Positions 25,264-35,790 of a DNA stretch of 64,000 nt are shown here, in pieces. Numbering within the stretch: position 1 is the stretch's first letter; each line of letters opens with the position of its first letter. Source of the stretch: Bacillus sp. EAC (lineage in GTDB: Bacteria > Bacillota > Bacilli > Bacillales > Bacillaceae_G); the NCBI RefSeq assembly GCF_002156875.1, contig NZ_NCSY01000006.1, positions 310,001 to 374,000 of the forward strand, in the 5' to 3' direction. The notes under the pieces were generated by a model. It was not told where the DNA came from and ran no database searches. It worked only from the letters and a program-made list of their open reading frames with translations. The position numbers were made by a program, and so were the translations under genes.

Positions 25264-26049
25264 TTAGCCTAATATTTTTTCAAGCAGGCTCTCCATTTTT
25301 TGAGTCTGCTTTTCGTTTTCACGAGCTGTGTACCACTTTATCCAAATGATTGTTTGAGCAACTACATACCATGTCATCCGGTTAAGTAAATCTTCTGTCA
25401 TCCGAATCCCATAATTACGAAGCCATTTATCCCACTGGTCTTGTTCCACATACGTAAATAAAAACATTCCTAGGTCAAATGCTTTATCAGCAATTATTGC
25501 TTCATCCCAATCAATTAAATATAAACTATTTGTTTCTGTTAATAACCAATTATGATGATTTAAATCACTGTGACAAACAACTAAATCTTCAGGGTCGAAA
25601 GATGGCATATTTTCCTCTAAAAATTCAATTCCTTTTACAATAATCTTGCTCTGAGTATACTCCTCAGTTAAATTACCTACAATTGTTTGCAATAATTCTT
25701 GAGGTTCCAGAGGATTGATTCCCAGCTTCGTTAACATGTATACCAATTCTTTTGAAGAATGAATACGATGCAAAAACTGAGCAACCCCTTTCGCAGATAG
25801 TTCAGAAGGTTCTAGACTACGTGCAATAACCCATTCTTGGGCAGTTAGTACATCACCATTTTCTAGTCTTCTAGTCCAAACTAACTTTGGAACAAAACCA
25901 GCCGCTGAAAGTACCGCTAAAAAAGGAGAAGAATTCCGTTTAAGAAATAATCTCTTGTCTTTATTGTCTGCTATATACGCTTCGCCAGTAAAACCTCCGG
26001 CGGGCGAGACTGTCCATTCTTTTCCTAACATTTCTTGTATATGATCCAT
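25264..26049 (-). CDS. ytmP: YtmP, aminoglycoside-phosphotransferase-like kinase
   Basis: A 261-residue choline-kinase/APH-fold protein. The catalytic loop is CHSDLNHHNWLL (Brenner motif) and the metal-binding motif is LYLIDWDEA. The N-lobe has SPAGGFTGEAYIA and LFLKRNSSPF. Substrate unknown; YtmP-like kinases are widespread in bacilli and not shown to confer antibiotic resistance. SD AAGGAACGG. Confidence 0.83.
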   Translation of the reverse strand: MDHIQEMLGKEWTVSPAGGFTGEAYIADNKDKRLFLKRNSSPFLAVLSAAGFVPKLVWTRRLENGDVLTAQEWVIARSLEPSELSAKGVAQFLHRIHSSKELVYMLTKLGINPLEPQELLQTIVGNLTEEYTQSKIIVKGIEFLEENMPSFDPEDLVVCHSDLNHHNWLLTETNSLYLIDWDEAIIADKAFDLGMFLFTYVEQDQWDKWLRNYGIRMTEDLLNRMTWYVVAQTIIWIKWYTARENEKQTQKMESLLEKILG

Positions 26050-26214
26050 TTTTCTTCCGTTCCTTGTTGAAAAAATATGTTTGAATATTGGTAATTAATG
26101 TTTCTTACGAAAAGTTAATAATTATAGCAAAAAGAAAGATAGCCTATTACAATTAGCTGTAATAAGCCATCTTAAACAAGTTTACATTGTTTAATTAGAA
26201 TCTGCAAGTAGTTG

Positions 26215-28371
26215 CTACCATTTTACTAATACAACTGTCGAAAGTGCAGGGATTGGTAAGTTTTTACAGTTTGCTTTTTTATTTTTTTCAACATATTTTT
26301 CTCTTCCATCCCAAACATAGTTCCAATCATTTTCTTTGTCTAATTGAATAAAAGTATCTTCCATACCTTGATGAAATAGGACCATTAACTCTTTAATAGA
26401 ATCAATATCATTTAATTCAGTCATATGATATCCAATTATATCAGGATGAACTTTAATAGGTTTTACATATTTTTGTAATTCTTCTTTAAATGAAAATCGT
26501 AGACTTTTGTATCGCTTTCGAATACTTATTAACTCTTTAATTACGTTAATCGAATTTTTCTCACGTTCTGCTCTTGCCCAGTCAATACTATTTATTGCGT
26601 CTCCTGCATTATAACTATTTTCAGTACCCATTTTAGTTCTGTAAAACTCTTGGCCACTATGAAGAAACGGTACACCAAATGATAATAAAACGAGACTTGT
26701 TCCAAGTAAATGACGTTTTTTCAGTAATTCCTCATTTTCGTTTGAATTCGATAATTGTAATCGGTCCCACATTGTATGATTATCATGGGATTCTACGTAA
26801 TTAATTGATTGGTATGGTTCTTTAAATAGAGAAAGCTTATTAAATAACCCTACACTTCCGGTAAGTAGATCATTAAAAAAGTCATTATCCTTTTTACCAT
26901 ATATAAATCCTTTTTCTTGGATAGAAAAAGTGCTACCTTTTATACCATCTCGAAACTGGTCATTGAAGTATCCAATCTTACTTAACTGATGACTTTGAGT
27001 AATGGAGGCTTTTTGAGATGATGGCAATGATGTATTTAAATCCCATCCTTCTCCAAAAAGTATTAACTCAGGTTTTAAGTTAAAAAGTTCAATTTCAATT
27101 TCACTCATTGTAACCGTATCCAAAATACCCATCAAATCAAAACGGAAACCATCTATATCGTACTCTTCAGTCCAATACTTTAAAGAATGAATGATAAAAC
27201 GCCTTGCCATCAAACGCTCAGAAGCAAAATCATTTCCAACCCCTGTTCCATTTGATGGAAGTCCTTGCTCATCCTGCCTAAAATAATAACCAGGTACAAT
27301 TCGCTCGAAATGACTTGTTTGAAGCTCATAGACATGATTATAAACAACATCCATAATAATTCGTAAACCGTGTTCATGATAAGCTGAAATAAGTTTCTTT
27401 AATTCATTTATTCTTTCATACGGATTATTGGGTTGAATGCTGTAGCTACCTTCTGGGGAATTAAAATTTAATGGATTATATCCCCAATTATATGATTGAA
27501 ATGGGTTGTATTCATCTACTCCCTCAAAATCAAAAATAGGTAATAATTCAATATGTGTAACTCCCAAATCACACAAATAATCCATTCCTGTAGAGAACTG
27601 ATTCATTAAAGTACCTTTTTCATGAAAGCCTTTATACGTACCTTTTTTTTGGACTCCACTTAATGGATGAGAAGTAAAATCTCTAATACTAGCTTCATAA
27701 ATAATACAATCAGTATATGAGTTTGGCGGTTCACTAATTGCATTTCTTACTTTAATTGTTTTTGATAAATCGATTACGACACTATGTTTACCATTGATTG
27801 TGACGGATTTGGCATAAGGATCGACTGCTTCTCTCCATATTAAATTCACACATACTAAGAATGTATAGACTAAGCCATCGCAATTTTCATTAACCATAGT
27901 GACCCAAGTACCATTTTCACCGCGATCCATAATGATTTCAGTAAATTCTTCTTCGATATCATACTTTTTATATATTCTAAGCTTTACTTTTGATGCAGTA
28001 GGAGCCCAAACTTTAAATTTGGTGAATTCAGGTGCATAAGTTGCCCCTAAATCATTCCCTTCATAAGCGTACTTTTCATCAAAATCATTAGAACGAATGA
28101 CTCCACCTACTTGTAAATCAGTACGATTTTCAAACTCATCTTCTACCTCATAGGACTTTCCTAATAGAAGCGTTTCTGGAGAATGAGTTGTGTATTTTAT
28201 AAAGGTATCAAACTCAATCTGCGAAGTGACTTGTAGTTGAGTTTTCAAATTATTTTGTTGAACTAAGTAAAAAAAAGTGTGCTGTGTTTGTTTGTTCGAT
28301 TTGGGAATAATCATTGTTATTTCTTGAAATCCATCTATATAAGCTTCGAAAGCTCTTTTAATATGAAACAA
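26215..28371 (-). CDS. amyX: Type I pullulanase
   Basis: A 718-residue GH13 debranching enzyme cleaving alpha-1,6 links. N-terminal beta domains are followed by the type I pullulanase signature YNWGYNP. GH13 regions include DVVYNHV, DGFRFDLMGI (nucleophile Asp), EGWD (acid/base Glu) and NYVESHDNHTMWDR. No signal peptide, so intracellular, acting on glycogen- or maltodextrin-type substrates. TTG start, MFHIKRAFEAYIDG, matching the AmyX N-terminus. Confidence 0.93.
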   Translation of the reverse strand: MFHIKRAFEAYIDGFQEITMIIPKSNKQTQHTFFYLVQQNNLKTQLQVTSQIEFDTFIKYTTHSPETLLLGKSYEVEDEFENRTDLQVGGVIRSNDFDEKYAYEGNDLGATYAPEFTKFKVWAPTASKVKLRIYKKYDIEEEFTEIIMDRGENGTWVTMVNENCDGLVYTFLVCVNLIWREAVDPYAKSVTINGKHSVVIDLSKTIKVRNAISEPPNSYTDCIIYEASIRDFTSHPLSGVQKKGTYKGFHEKGTLMNQFSTGMDYLCDLGVTHIELLPIFDFEGVDEYNPFQSYNWGYNPLNFNSPEGSYSIQPNNPYERINELKKLISAYHEHGLRIIMDVVYNHVYELQTSHFERIVPGYYFRQDEQGLPSNGTGVGNDFASERLMARRFIIHSLKYWTEEYDIDGFRFDLMGILDTVTMSEIEIELFNLKPELILFGEGWDLNTSLPSSQKASITQSHQLSKIGYFNDQFRDGIKGSTFSIQEKGFIYGKKDNDFFNDLLTGSVGLFNKLSLFKEPYQSINYVESHDNHTMWDRLQLSNSNENEELLKKRHLLGTSLVLLSFGVPFLHSGQEFYRTKMGTENSYNAGDAINSIDWARAEREKNSINVIKELISIRKRYKSLRFSFKEELQKYVKPIKVHPDIIGYHMTELNDIDSIKELMVLFHQGMEDTFIQLDKENDWNYVWDGREKYVEKNKKANCKNLPIPALSTVVLVKW

Positions 28372-28419
28372 CGCTATTCACCATCCAACTTATTAATTCA
28401 AAATGTATCTATTATATTA

Positions 28420-29421
28420 TTATTCATCATCTTTATCTTCGTTAACCAAATCGATACGATTTGTATATTCACAAAGAGCTAAAATGGATTGTGCAGCTTT
28501 TAACTGTCTTAGTTTTATCGGTGATGATTTTTTAAGAATTCGTTCATGCCATTGCTGATAATTTCGTTTATCAACTAATTGGACGTCTTTTGGAAGCTGC
28601 TGATAATCAATATAACCATTAGTAGATAAGAGTATTTTGTGTACTGTACTTTCAATATTATTCTTTTCATATATTTTACTAACTAATTTACCCATACGGT
28701 TTAACCCAAACATCGGGTTCACAATTTTCTTTTCTCGTTTAACAATTTTTTGCAACCAAAAATTCCCTTTATCCGCAATTGTCACATGATTCTCTTCACC
28801 CATAACGAACGAGATACAGTACGTTTCAATCGGTCCAATGATCAATATTTCTAATTCAATTGGCGCCTTTCCGATATATAAAACAGGTTTATATAAAACT
28901 AATAAATTGTCCGGGAATGATTGCAACAAAAATTTCAGTGTTTCATCATAACGTATTTTGCGAACTTCCTCATTATCGTCCATTCCAATCGACGATGCCC
29001 ACTTTAATTGGAATTCATATATTTCATCTAAGAATTTTTGCTTCAGTTCTTCTTCTGAGAAATACTCATTAGCAACTTTAAAAATTTCTAGGATAGATTT
29101 TAAATCATCTGATTGATCAAGTGTTTCATCTTCTTCGATTGTTGATGGCTCATTTTTTGGACGTCTTTTCAACTTACTCCAAACCTTTGATAAAAACGTT
29201 TCCTCTTCCTCGAGCAAATCGTTTAATTTAATGGGGTCTATATCTTCTATTTGAATAGTTGAATGATTAGTTTCTTCCGAAAAATCCCAATTATTCGTTT
29301 CCCATGCCCCTTTTACTTTTTCCCACTGATCTCTTTTTAATAATACGTATTGGCTTGGGTAGTGAAAAATATCTACTTCGTATCTCGATGGATAATCTAG
29401 TAATTTTATTAGCTGAGCCAT
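28420..29421 (-). CDS. Conserved hypothetical protein (NERD-like C-terminal region)
   Basis: A 333-residue soluble protein. After an N-terminal domain (MAQLIKLLDYPSRYEVDIFH) comes an acidic linker (EEDETLDQSDD), then VLYIGKAPIELEILIIGPIETYCISF. That segment has the strand-loop character of NERD nuclease-like domains (E...E.DxxII), but the catalytic set is not complete. It lies between thpR and amyX, a place occupied by ytlQ in B. subtilis; the equivalence is a guess from position. SD AAAGGGGAAG. Confidence 0.55.
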   Translation of the reverse strand: MAQLIKLLDYPSRYEVDIFHYPSQYVLLKRDQWEKVKGAWETNNWDFSEETNHSTIQIEDIDPIKLNDLLEEEETFLSKVWSKLKRRPKNEPSTIEEDETLDQSDDLKSILEIFKVANEYFSEEELKQKFLDEIYEFQLKWASSIGMDDNEEVRKIRYDETLKFLLQSFPDNLLVLYKPVLYIGKAPIELEILIIGPIETYCISFVMGEENHVTIADKGNFWLQKIVKREKKIVNPMFGLNRMGKLVSKIYEKNNIESTVHKILLSTNGYIDYQQLPKDVQLVDKRNYQQWHERILKKSSPIKLRQLKAAQSILALCEYTNRIDLVNEDKDDE

Positions 29422-29449
29422 TTTGCTTCCCCTTTAATTAAATAATCAT

Positions 29450-30001
29450 TTAAATTAATTTGATAAATTCCATCGGTTCATAACTCGGCTTTTTAGCAGG
29501 TTGTATTTTATATAAAACGATTTCATTTACTTCAAAACTTACCCCTTTTTGATCCCATGTAAGTGGAACGTAAAAATTAGATTGAAAAGTATCATTAAAT
29601 TTCTTTGCGATTGTAATATGTGGACGGTATGGTCTTTTTTCTAATGAAAATCCCTGCTCTTCACAAATATTTCTTATTTGATTCTGTAGCTCGATTAAGT
29701 CATTACTTTTATTTACACCAAACCACCAAACACGAGGCTGATCGCTAGATCCAAAAATACCTAAATCTCTAATTGAAAGTGTAAAACTTTTACCATTACA
29801 AAGTTCCTCTCGCAATTGTTTCACAAGTTCTTTACTTTTTGTATATGTAACAGGACCTAAAAATGATAAGGTTATGTGAAAATCTTCTAAAAAAGTCCAT
29901 TTTTTAAATGGTAATTTCCCATTCCATTCTTTTGCGTACGCATCTAATTTTTCTTTAATTTGAGAAGGTAATGGAACTGCAAGAAATACATGCTCGCTCA
30001 C
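29450..30001 (-). CDS. thpR: RNA 2',3'-cyclic phosphodiesterase (2H family)
   Basis: A 183-residue 2H phosphoesterase with both catalytic motifs, FHITLSFLG and PHITIAKKF, about 85 residues apart. Family members hydrolyse 2',3'-cyclic phosphates on RNA ends. The GTG start overlaps the TAG stop of the upstream transporter by one base and its SD (AAGGAG) lies inside that gene, so the two are co-translated. Confidence 0.85.
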   Translation of the reverse strand: MSEHVFLAVPLPSQIKEKLDAYAKEWNGKLPFKKWTFLEDFHITLSFLGPVTYTKSKELVKQLREELCNGKSFTLSIRDLGIFGSSDQPRVWWFGVNKSNDLIELQNQIRNICEEQGFSLEKRPYRPHITIAKKFNDTFQSNFYVPLTWDQKGVSFEVNEIVLYKIQPAKKPSYEPMEFIKLI

Positions 30002-31188
30002 TATGCAATCTCCTTTTTGCCGCGAATATTTAAGTCTTTTTTGAGAATTTGCATAATTAATACCCCAATTAAGCTTAATGTTCCAAACATAATGTATATC
30101 GCTTTAATCGAAAATGCTTCAGAAATAAATCCACCAGTAAATGTACAAAACCACTCGCCTATCCCTAATCCTAAACCAGAATAAACAGTAACAGCTGTAG
30201 CTTTTAAAGAATCCGGTGCTTCATCTCTAACAAATTGCAATGCAGCAGGGATAAATAGACCAACCGTTAATCCTTGTGTTAAACAAGATAAAAATAAAAC
30301 GAATAGAGGTGGATTCGTAAAATAAAAGAACCATCTCAATGCTGATACAAGTGCTGTTGCAATTAAAATATTATAAATTCCGTATTTATTTATCAGTTTT
30401 TTTGCTACTTGCAAAAATGGCGCTTCACTTCCTGCGGATATCAAGAAAGCAATCCCTACACCCGTTAATGTTCCACCTAATGATTGAATATATAAACCAA
30501 AGTATGTATTATTACCAGCTATTGGTCCAAATACGACAAAAGCAAAAAATAAAAACAGTAAGAATTTTTTATTCGATAATAAAATTGGAAGCCCTTTTAA
30601 AATTGGTTCCCTCTTACTTGTTAAATTTGATTTAGGCAAGAAAAAAGTTATTACGATTCCAACTAAAATAAAAAATGCAAAAATAAAAAATATTATGTTC
30701 AATCTATACATTTCCGATAATTTACCAGAAAATAAAACGGCTATTGCAAAACCAATTGAACCAAATAAACGAATAGCTCCATAGTTTCCACTAATTTTTT
30801 GGACATAATTTAATGCGATGCTATCAGAAAGAGGAATTAAAGCACTCTGTGTCATAGATAATGCTATGACCACAAATAATAGCATGCCAAATGAAGTGAT
30901 TGTTGAATAGAAAAGTGCAATTGCTATTGTGGAAATTTGTGCAATAAGAAGCATCCTTTTAGGGTTTTGTGTAAAATCACTCATCATTCCCCATAAAGGT
31001 TGAGATATGATCGCGATAATTGGTGTTAGAGATAACAATAATCCAATTTGAGAAGTTGATAAATTCAACACATTTTTAAAGTAAGAAGATAGTAAAGGTC
31101 CTAGGGATCCAATTGCAAAGAATAAACAAAAATAATAGCCTTTAAAAATTAATAAAATGCTCTTTTCACGTAGATTTAATGTGTTCAA
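30001..31188 (-). CDS. MFS transporter (nucleoside-H+ symporter/LacY-like)
   Basis: About 395 residues with roughly twelve hydrophobic helices. GPLLSSYFKNVLNLSTSQIGLLLSL at the start and QPLWGMMSDFTQNPKRMLL form the MFS loop 2-3 motif. The sequence resembles the PPP-type (HCAT/YcaD-like) family. Substrate unknown. The TTG at 31200 directly abuts the SD AGGAG, so the next TTG at 31188 is preferred with low certainty. Its end overlaps thpR. Confidence 0.75.
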   Translation of the reverse strand: MNTLNLREKSILLIFKGYYFCLFFAIGSLGPLLSSYFKNVLNLSTSQIGLLLSLTPIIAIISQPLWGMMSDFTQNPKRMLLIAQISTIAIALFYSTITSFGMLLFVVIALSMTQSALIPLSDSIALNYVQKISGNYGAIRLFGSIGFAIAVLFSGKLSEMYRLNIIFFIFAFFILVGIVITFFLPKSNLTSKREPILKGLPILLSNKKFLLFLFFAFVVFGPIAGNNTYFGLYIQSLGGTLTGVGIAFLISAGSEAPFLQVAKKLINKYGIYNILIATALVSALRWFFYFTNPPLFVLFLSCLTQGLTVGLFIPAALQFVRDEAPDSLKATAVTVYSGLGLGIGEWFCTFTGGFISEAFSIKAIYIMFGTLSLIGVLIMQILKKDLNIRGKKEIA

Positions 31189-31252
31189 AATCTGATTCAA
31201 CTCCTAAATATACAGAAAAAGGGGAGGTGTGATACTTCCCCTTTTCATTATT

Positions 31253-32656
31253 TTACTTAACTAATTCTGCAATTGCTTGTGCGTAAATTGCAGTTGCTTT
31301 TAATAAATCATCAATTTCAGCATACTCATCCTTTTGATGAGCTACTTCTGGTTTACCTAAGAACAGTGGTCCGAAAGCAACTCCAGCACTTAGTGAACGC
31401 GCATATGTTCCTCCACCAATTGTTAATAAAGTAGCTTCTTCACCAGTTTGCTCTTCATATACTTTTTGTAAAGTTTGAATTAATGGATGATCCTTTGGCA
31501 CATGGTGAGGAGTTGAATTTTTAATCTCGTTAAATTCAAAACCATAATCATTTCCACGATCTGTAAGAGTTGTAATTACCGATTGGATATCAGTCGTTAC
31601 TGGATAGCGTAAAGTTAACCCAAATGTTCCACCTTGTTGATCCTCATATTGCATAATTCCTAAGTTAATTGTTAAATCTCCAGTAATATCATCATTAAAT
31701 GCAACTCCTAAGTTTTTACCTCTTGAGTCACCTTTAAAGTTTTCAACAATAAACTTTAAGAAGCTAGCAGCATGTTCATTGAATCGGAATTGGTTTAAGA
31801 AACTCGCTAATGCGATACCAGCATTTTTCCCTTTATCAGGCTCCATACCATGTACAGAAACACCTTCTACTTCTAAAACTTGCTGTCCATTTTCTTCGCT
31901 AGCAGAAGCTTTACAGCCTAATTCACTAATATGATTAGTAAAAGCCTCTAAGTCAAATTTTGTTCCAGAAATGACTGCTTTCGCATAATCTGGAACCATA
32001 TTTACTCGTCTTCCTGAAGAAAACGAATTTAATTTAAAATCATTCCCTACGTCTTCAGATGTTAATTTTTGATTAAACTTAATATCTAAAATTCCTTTTT
32101 CTGCATAAATAATTGGGAAGTCTGCATCTGGAGCAAAGCCCATTGTTGGCATTTCCTCTTTTTCAAAATAATGCTCGACACAACGCCATTGACTTTCTTC
32201 ATCTGTACCAAGAATCATACGAACTCGTTTGTTAATTGGAAGCCCTAATTCTTTTACAATTTTCATCGCGAAGTATGCAGCCATTGTAGGACCTTTATCA
32301 TCGATTGCACCGCGAGCGTAAATATTTCCGTCTTTAATGATGGCATCAAAAGGATCGTGTGACCAACCATCTCCTGCTGGTACTACATCTAAGTGACATA
32401 GAATTCCAACTAACTCTTCCCCGCTTCCCATTTCTAAATGACCTGCTAGGCCATCTACATTTTTAGGGGTAAATCCATCTTTTTCACCTAGAGTTAACAT
32501 ATATGTAAGTGCTTCGTTTATTCCTTTACCCATCGGTGCTTCTTTTGTAATAGTAGATTCATCATAAACACTTTCAATATTTAATAGCTCAATCGTTTGC
32601 TTTAGAAAATCTTCTTTACGTTTTAATACTTCTTCCATCCAATTAATTTGTGTCAT
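31253..32656 (-). CDS. pepV: Dipeptidase PepV
   Basis: A 467-residue M20-family dinuclear zinc dipeptidase. HLDVVPAGDGWSHDPF supplies the first metal His/Asp. ARGAIDDKGPTMAAYFA gives the bridging Asp and GTDEESQWRC the general-base Glu. SVHGMEPDKGKNAG lies in the lid and GGGTYARSL near the end. Cytosolic peptide turnover. The ATG at 32656 follows AAAGGAGG. Confidence 0.92.
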   Translation of the reverse strand: MTQINWMEEVLKRKEDFLKQTIELLNIESVYDESTITKEAPMGKGINEALTYMLTLGEKDGFTPKNVDGLAGHLEMGSGEELVGILCHLDVVPAGDGWSHDPFDAIIKDGNIYARGAIDDKGPTMAAYFAMKIVKELGLPINKRVRMILGTDEESQWRCVEHYFEKEEMPTMGFAPDADFPIIYAEKGILDIKFNQKLTSEDVGNDFKLNSFSSGRRVNMVPDYAKAVISGTKFDLEAFTNHISELGCKASASEENGQQVLEVEGVSVHGMEPDKGKNAGIALASFLNQFRFNEHAASFLKFIVENFKGDSRGKNLGVAFNDDITGDLTINLGIMQYEDQQGGTFGLTLRYPVTTDIQSVITTLTDRGNDYGFEFNEIKNSTPHHVPKDHPLIQTLQKVYEEQTGEEATLLTIGGGTYARSLSAGVAFGPLFLGKPEVAHQKDEYAEIDDLLKATAIYAQAIAELVK

Positions 32657-32942
32657 AAAAAAACCTCCTTTAATATACATATTTTATCATCTTCTAAAAT
32701 TTAATCATAATTTCTTAATAATTGATACGAAAAAAGAAGGATTATGCCATTCTTTGTAGAATCTATATCTATAAACTTGCTAAGTGATTACGTTTGCGCA
32801 AATTTTCATTAAGTTTTTGTATTATTTTCATAAATTTCGTTATGAAACTACTTAAAAAGAGTAAAATGAAAATATAGTTTATTCTAGTAAAATATACTTA
32901 AGACCTGTTATGCGAACAATCTAGCGGTAAAGGAGTGGTTTT

Positions 32943-33164
32943 TTGAATTCTGGAACTTCTCGAATGCTGACTCGAATCAAAGCCATTTACATGTATATTA
33001 GTGAAAATGGTACCGTATCTACGAAAGACCTTGTGGAGGAGTTTGGTATTACACCTAGAACAATCCAACGTGATTTAAACATTTTAGAGTTTAATAATCT
33101 AGTTTATAGTCCAAGTAGGGGTAAGTGGGCCGTAACAGGTAAAAAAGTAAAAGCTTCTTCTTAA
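32943..33164 (+). CDS. ytzE: DeoR-type HTH protein
   Basis: A 73-residue protein that is just the winged helix of DeoR regulators: RIKAIYMYISENGTVSTKDL then FGITPRTIQRDLNILEFNNL. No effector domain, as in B. subtilis YtzE. TTG start with SD AAAGGAG. Divergent from pepV. Target unknown. Confidence 0.85.
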   Translation: MNSGTSRMLTRIKAIYMYISENGTVSTKDLVEEFGITPRTIQRDLNILEFNNLVYSPSRGKWAVTGKKVKASS

Positions 33165-33168
33165 AATA

Positions 33169-33210
33169 AAAACCCTTGATTAGCTTGTCTGACGTCTAAT
33201 CAAGGGTTTT
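33169..33210. terminator. Bidirectional terminator
   Basis: AAAACCCTTGATTAG...CTAATCAAGGGTTTTTG between convergent ytzE and the RsuA-type gene. Confidence 0.85.
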
Positions 33211-33220
33211 TGTTTTTTAT

Positions 33221-33946
33221 TTATTCTTTTTCTTCATTAACTGACTTTAACATATCTAATTCTTCATCAGTCAATTCTCTATATTCACCTAAGGCTAAAT
33301 CCTCATCTAGTTTTAAAGGACCCATTTCTAATCTTTTTAAATAAGTTACAGTTTTTCCAACCGCTTCAAACATTCTTTTTACTTGATGGAATTTACCTTC
33401 CATAATAACAAGCTCTATTTCTGATTCCTCATCAGACTTAAGAATCGTTAAGTATCCTGGTTTTGTTAAGTAACCATCTTCTAAAGTAACACCTTGTTCA
33501 AATGCTTTACGATCCTCTTCGGTTACTACCCCATCAATTGTTGCATAATATTTTTTTGGCACATGCTTCTTAGGAGATAGTAATTGATGAGCTAAATGGC
33601 CATCGTTTGTAATTAATAATAATCCTTCTGTATCTTTATCTAAACGCCCAACAGGAAATGGATCAAATATAATATCTTCATATTCTAATAATCCAATGAC
33701 TGTCTCATGTTCAGAGTCTTCTGTTGAAGAAATTACACCAGGGGGCTTATTCATCATTAAATAAACGAATTCTTTATACTCAACGACATCACCATTTACT
33801 GTGACTACTTGATTTTCGATATCGACATGTTCTTTTGGACTTTTGATTATATTATCTCCAACTTTTACAACACCTTGTTTCAATAAAGCCTTTACTTCTT
33901 TTCTACTACCATATCCCATATTGGATAAAATTTTATCAATTCTCAT
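33221..33946 (-). CDS. 16S rRNA pseudouridine synthase, RsuA type
   Basis: A 241-residue enzyme. The S4 domain is MRIDKILSNMGYGSRKEVKALL; the catalytic motif VGRLDKDTEGLLLITNDG contains the Asp nucleophile. EGKFHQVKRMFEAVGK is the RsuA-family variant of the final motif. Corresponds in position to YtzG of B. subtilis. Together with the RluF-type enzyme at 8343 the window has two members of the family. SD AAGGTG. Confidence 0.88.
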   Translation of the reverse strand: MRIDKILSNMGYGSRKEVKALLKQGVVKVGDNIIKSPKEHVDIENQVVTVNGDVVEYKEFVYLMMNKPPGVISSTEDSEHETVIGLLEYEDIIFDPFPVGRLDKDTEGLLLITNDGHLAHQLLSPKKHVPKKYYATIDGVVTEEDRKAFEQGVTLEDGYLTKPGYLTILKSDEESEIELVIMEGKFHQVKRMFEAVGKTVTYLKRLEMGPLKLDEDLALGEYRELTDEELDMLKSVNEEKE

Positions 33947-34017
33947 TATTAAACACCTTGTCTTTCATTTAGATTAAAAAAGGTGAACCTTTTGAAAGAC
34001 GGTTCACCTTATCTGTT

Positions 34018-35637
34018 TTATCCTTTTTTACCAAATTTAAATCGATTCGAAATACGAGCTCCTAATATAATTTCAATTAAGTTTAATTTATATGCAACTC
34101 CTAGATAAACAACCGCTCCAACTGCAGCTCCAATTAAAACTAGGAACATCGAAATCATTCTTCCATCTTTATACGTAAACCATAAACCTAAAAATTGTTC
34201 TACGATATATACTGAACCTGCCATTAGCGCTGACAATATGATCATAAATAGTATTCGTCTTAATACTCTATTAAATGAGAAGTTTGCATACTTACGGATA
34301 AAATAGAAATTATAAACGATTGAAAATGTATAACCTAGTGCAGTAGCAAGTATTGCACCTTTTGTTTGAAAATAATGAATTAAAGGTACATTTAAGATAA
34401 TCTTAATGATTACTCCAATTACTAATCCCACAATAGCATACTTTTGTTTGTCTATTCCTTGTAAGATTGCTACATTTACTGTAAAGAGTGAGTAAAGTAA
34501 CGCAACTGGTGCATAGAATCCTAAAATAATACCACCAAGATGACTTTTTTCGTAAAACGCACTATACATTGGTTCCGCTAAAACTGAAATCCCAACTACT
34601 GCCGGTAGTGTTAAGAAGAAAACTACCTGGAAAGTTTGGGTAATTTGACTATGTAATTTTTTATGATTTTGGCTTACAAAGGCTTCAGTAATCGCAGGTA
34701 CAAGTGTTAAACCAAAGGCTGTAGCTAACGAAACTGGTATCATTACTAATTTATGACTTGTAAATGAAAACATTACGTATGTCGCTTCTGCTATATCTTT
34801 ATATCCATTCGCTTCCATTGTACGATTATAAGTAAATTGATCAACAAGTTGATATAAAGGAATAGCCAATCCTACAAAAACATATGGGATTGAATAAGAG
34901 AATAATTCCTTAAACATTTCCATGTTCGTTGGATTAATTCGCCCCCTAGATTTAGGTAATAATTCATCTAAGTGAGGTTTTCTATTTCTCCAATACCAAA
35001 ACAAGATTAATAAACCACCGATTGCTCCTAGTGTTGCAGCAAAAGTAGATAAGCCAATGGCTTGCGTAAGTGTTCCACCAAACACTCTAAGAATTAAATA
35101 ACTCCCTACTAAGGTAAATACAATACGAACGATTTGTTCTAATAGTTGTGAAATCGTCGTAGGTCCCATAGATTGATGTCCTTGGAAAAATCCTCTATAT
35201 AGACTTTGAGAAGGAACAAAAATTAATGCTGTACTTACAATCCTTATGACAGACACTACATCATCGACACTATTTCCTTGTGTATCTTTCGGTAGCATAA
35301 ACGGTGCAATGACTGGTGCTAAAATAAATAAAATTAGAAATGCAAGAAAGCCTGTACAAATTAACAATAACTGACTCGCATGAAACAATCTTCTACTTGT
35401 TTCATATTCTTCGATCGCATTATACTTTGAAACGAATTTCGCTACAGCTAATGGTACACCAGCAGTAGCTATACTAATGAATAATGTATATGGAACATAA
35501 CCATAATTATATAACGCAGATCCTTGAGTACCGACTAAAGCGAAAAATGGGAATGTATAAATCATTCCTAGAAATTTTATAAGAAAAGTTCCAGCAGTTA
35601 AAATAAACGTACCACGTAGTAATTTTGAATCTGACAT
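34018..35637 (-). CDS. ytgP: Polysaccharide/lipid flippase of the MVF family (YtgP)
   Basis: A 539-residue, about 14-helix membrane protein. LLRGTFILTAGTFLIKFLGMIY, an ALYNYGYVPYTLFI loop and VPLAVAKFVSKYNA are typical of the YtgP/SpoVB group. YtgP of B. subtilis acts as a lipid II flippase (MurJ-type). The ATG at 35637 follows AGGAGG; the start at 35667 lies upstream of that SD. Divergent from ytfP, as in B. subtilis. Confidence 0.88.
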   Translation of the reverse strand: MSDSKLLRGTFILTAGTFLIKFLGMIYTFPFFALVGTQGSALYNYGYVPYTLFISIATAGVPLAVAKFVSKYNAIEEYETSRRLFHASQLLLICTGFLAFLILFILAPVIAPFMLPKDTQGNSVDDVVSVIRIVSTALIFVPSQSLYRGFFQGHQSMGPTTISQLLEQIVRIVFTLVGSYLILRVFGGTLTQAIGLSTFAATLGAIGGLLILFWYWRNRKPHLDELLPKSRGRINPTNMEMFKELFSYSIPYVFVGLAIPLYQLVDQFTYNRTMEANGYKDIAEATYVMFSFTSHKLVMIPVSLATAFGLTLVPAITEAFVSQNHKKLHSQITQTFQVVFFLTLPAVVGISVLAEPMYSAFYEKSHLGGIILGFYAPVALLYSLFTVNVAILQGIDKQKYAIVGLVIGVIIKIILNVPLIHYFQTKGAILATALGYTFSIVYNFYFIRKYANFSFNRVLRRILFMIILSALMAGSVYIVEQFLGLWFTYKDGRMISMFLVLIGAAVGAVVYLGVAYKLNLIEIILGARISNRFKFGKKG

Positions 35638-35790
35638 AAACTGCCTCCTACTAATTCGATCAATCAAACTAACTAATCTATCTTACCATATTCATATAAA
35701 AAGAAAAAATTAAAAATAGGTAAGAAGTTGGAGCTTATTTGAAAAAATGGTATGCTTTAAAAAAGAAATTGTAATGAAAGTAGTGAAAAA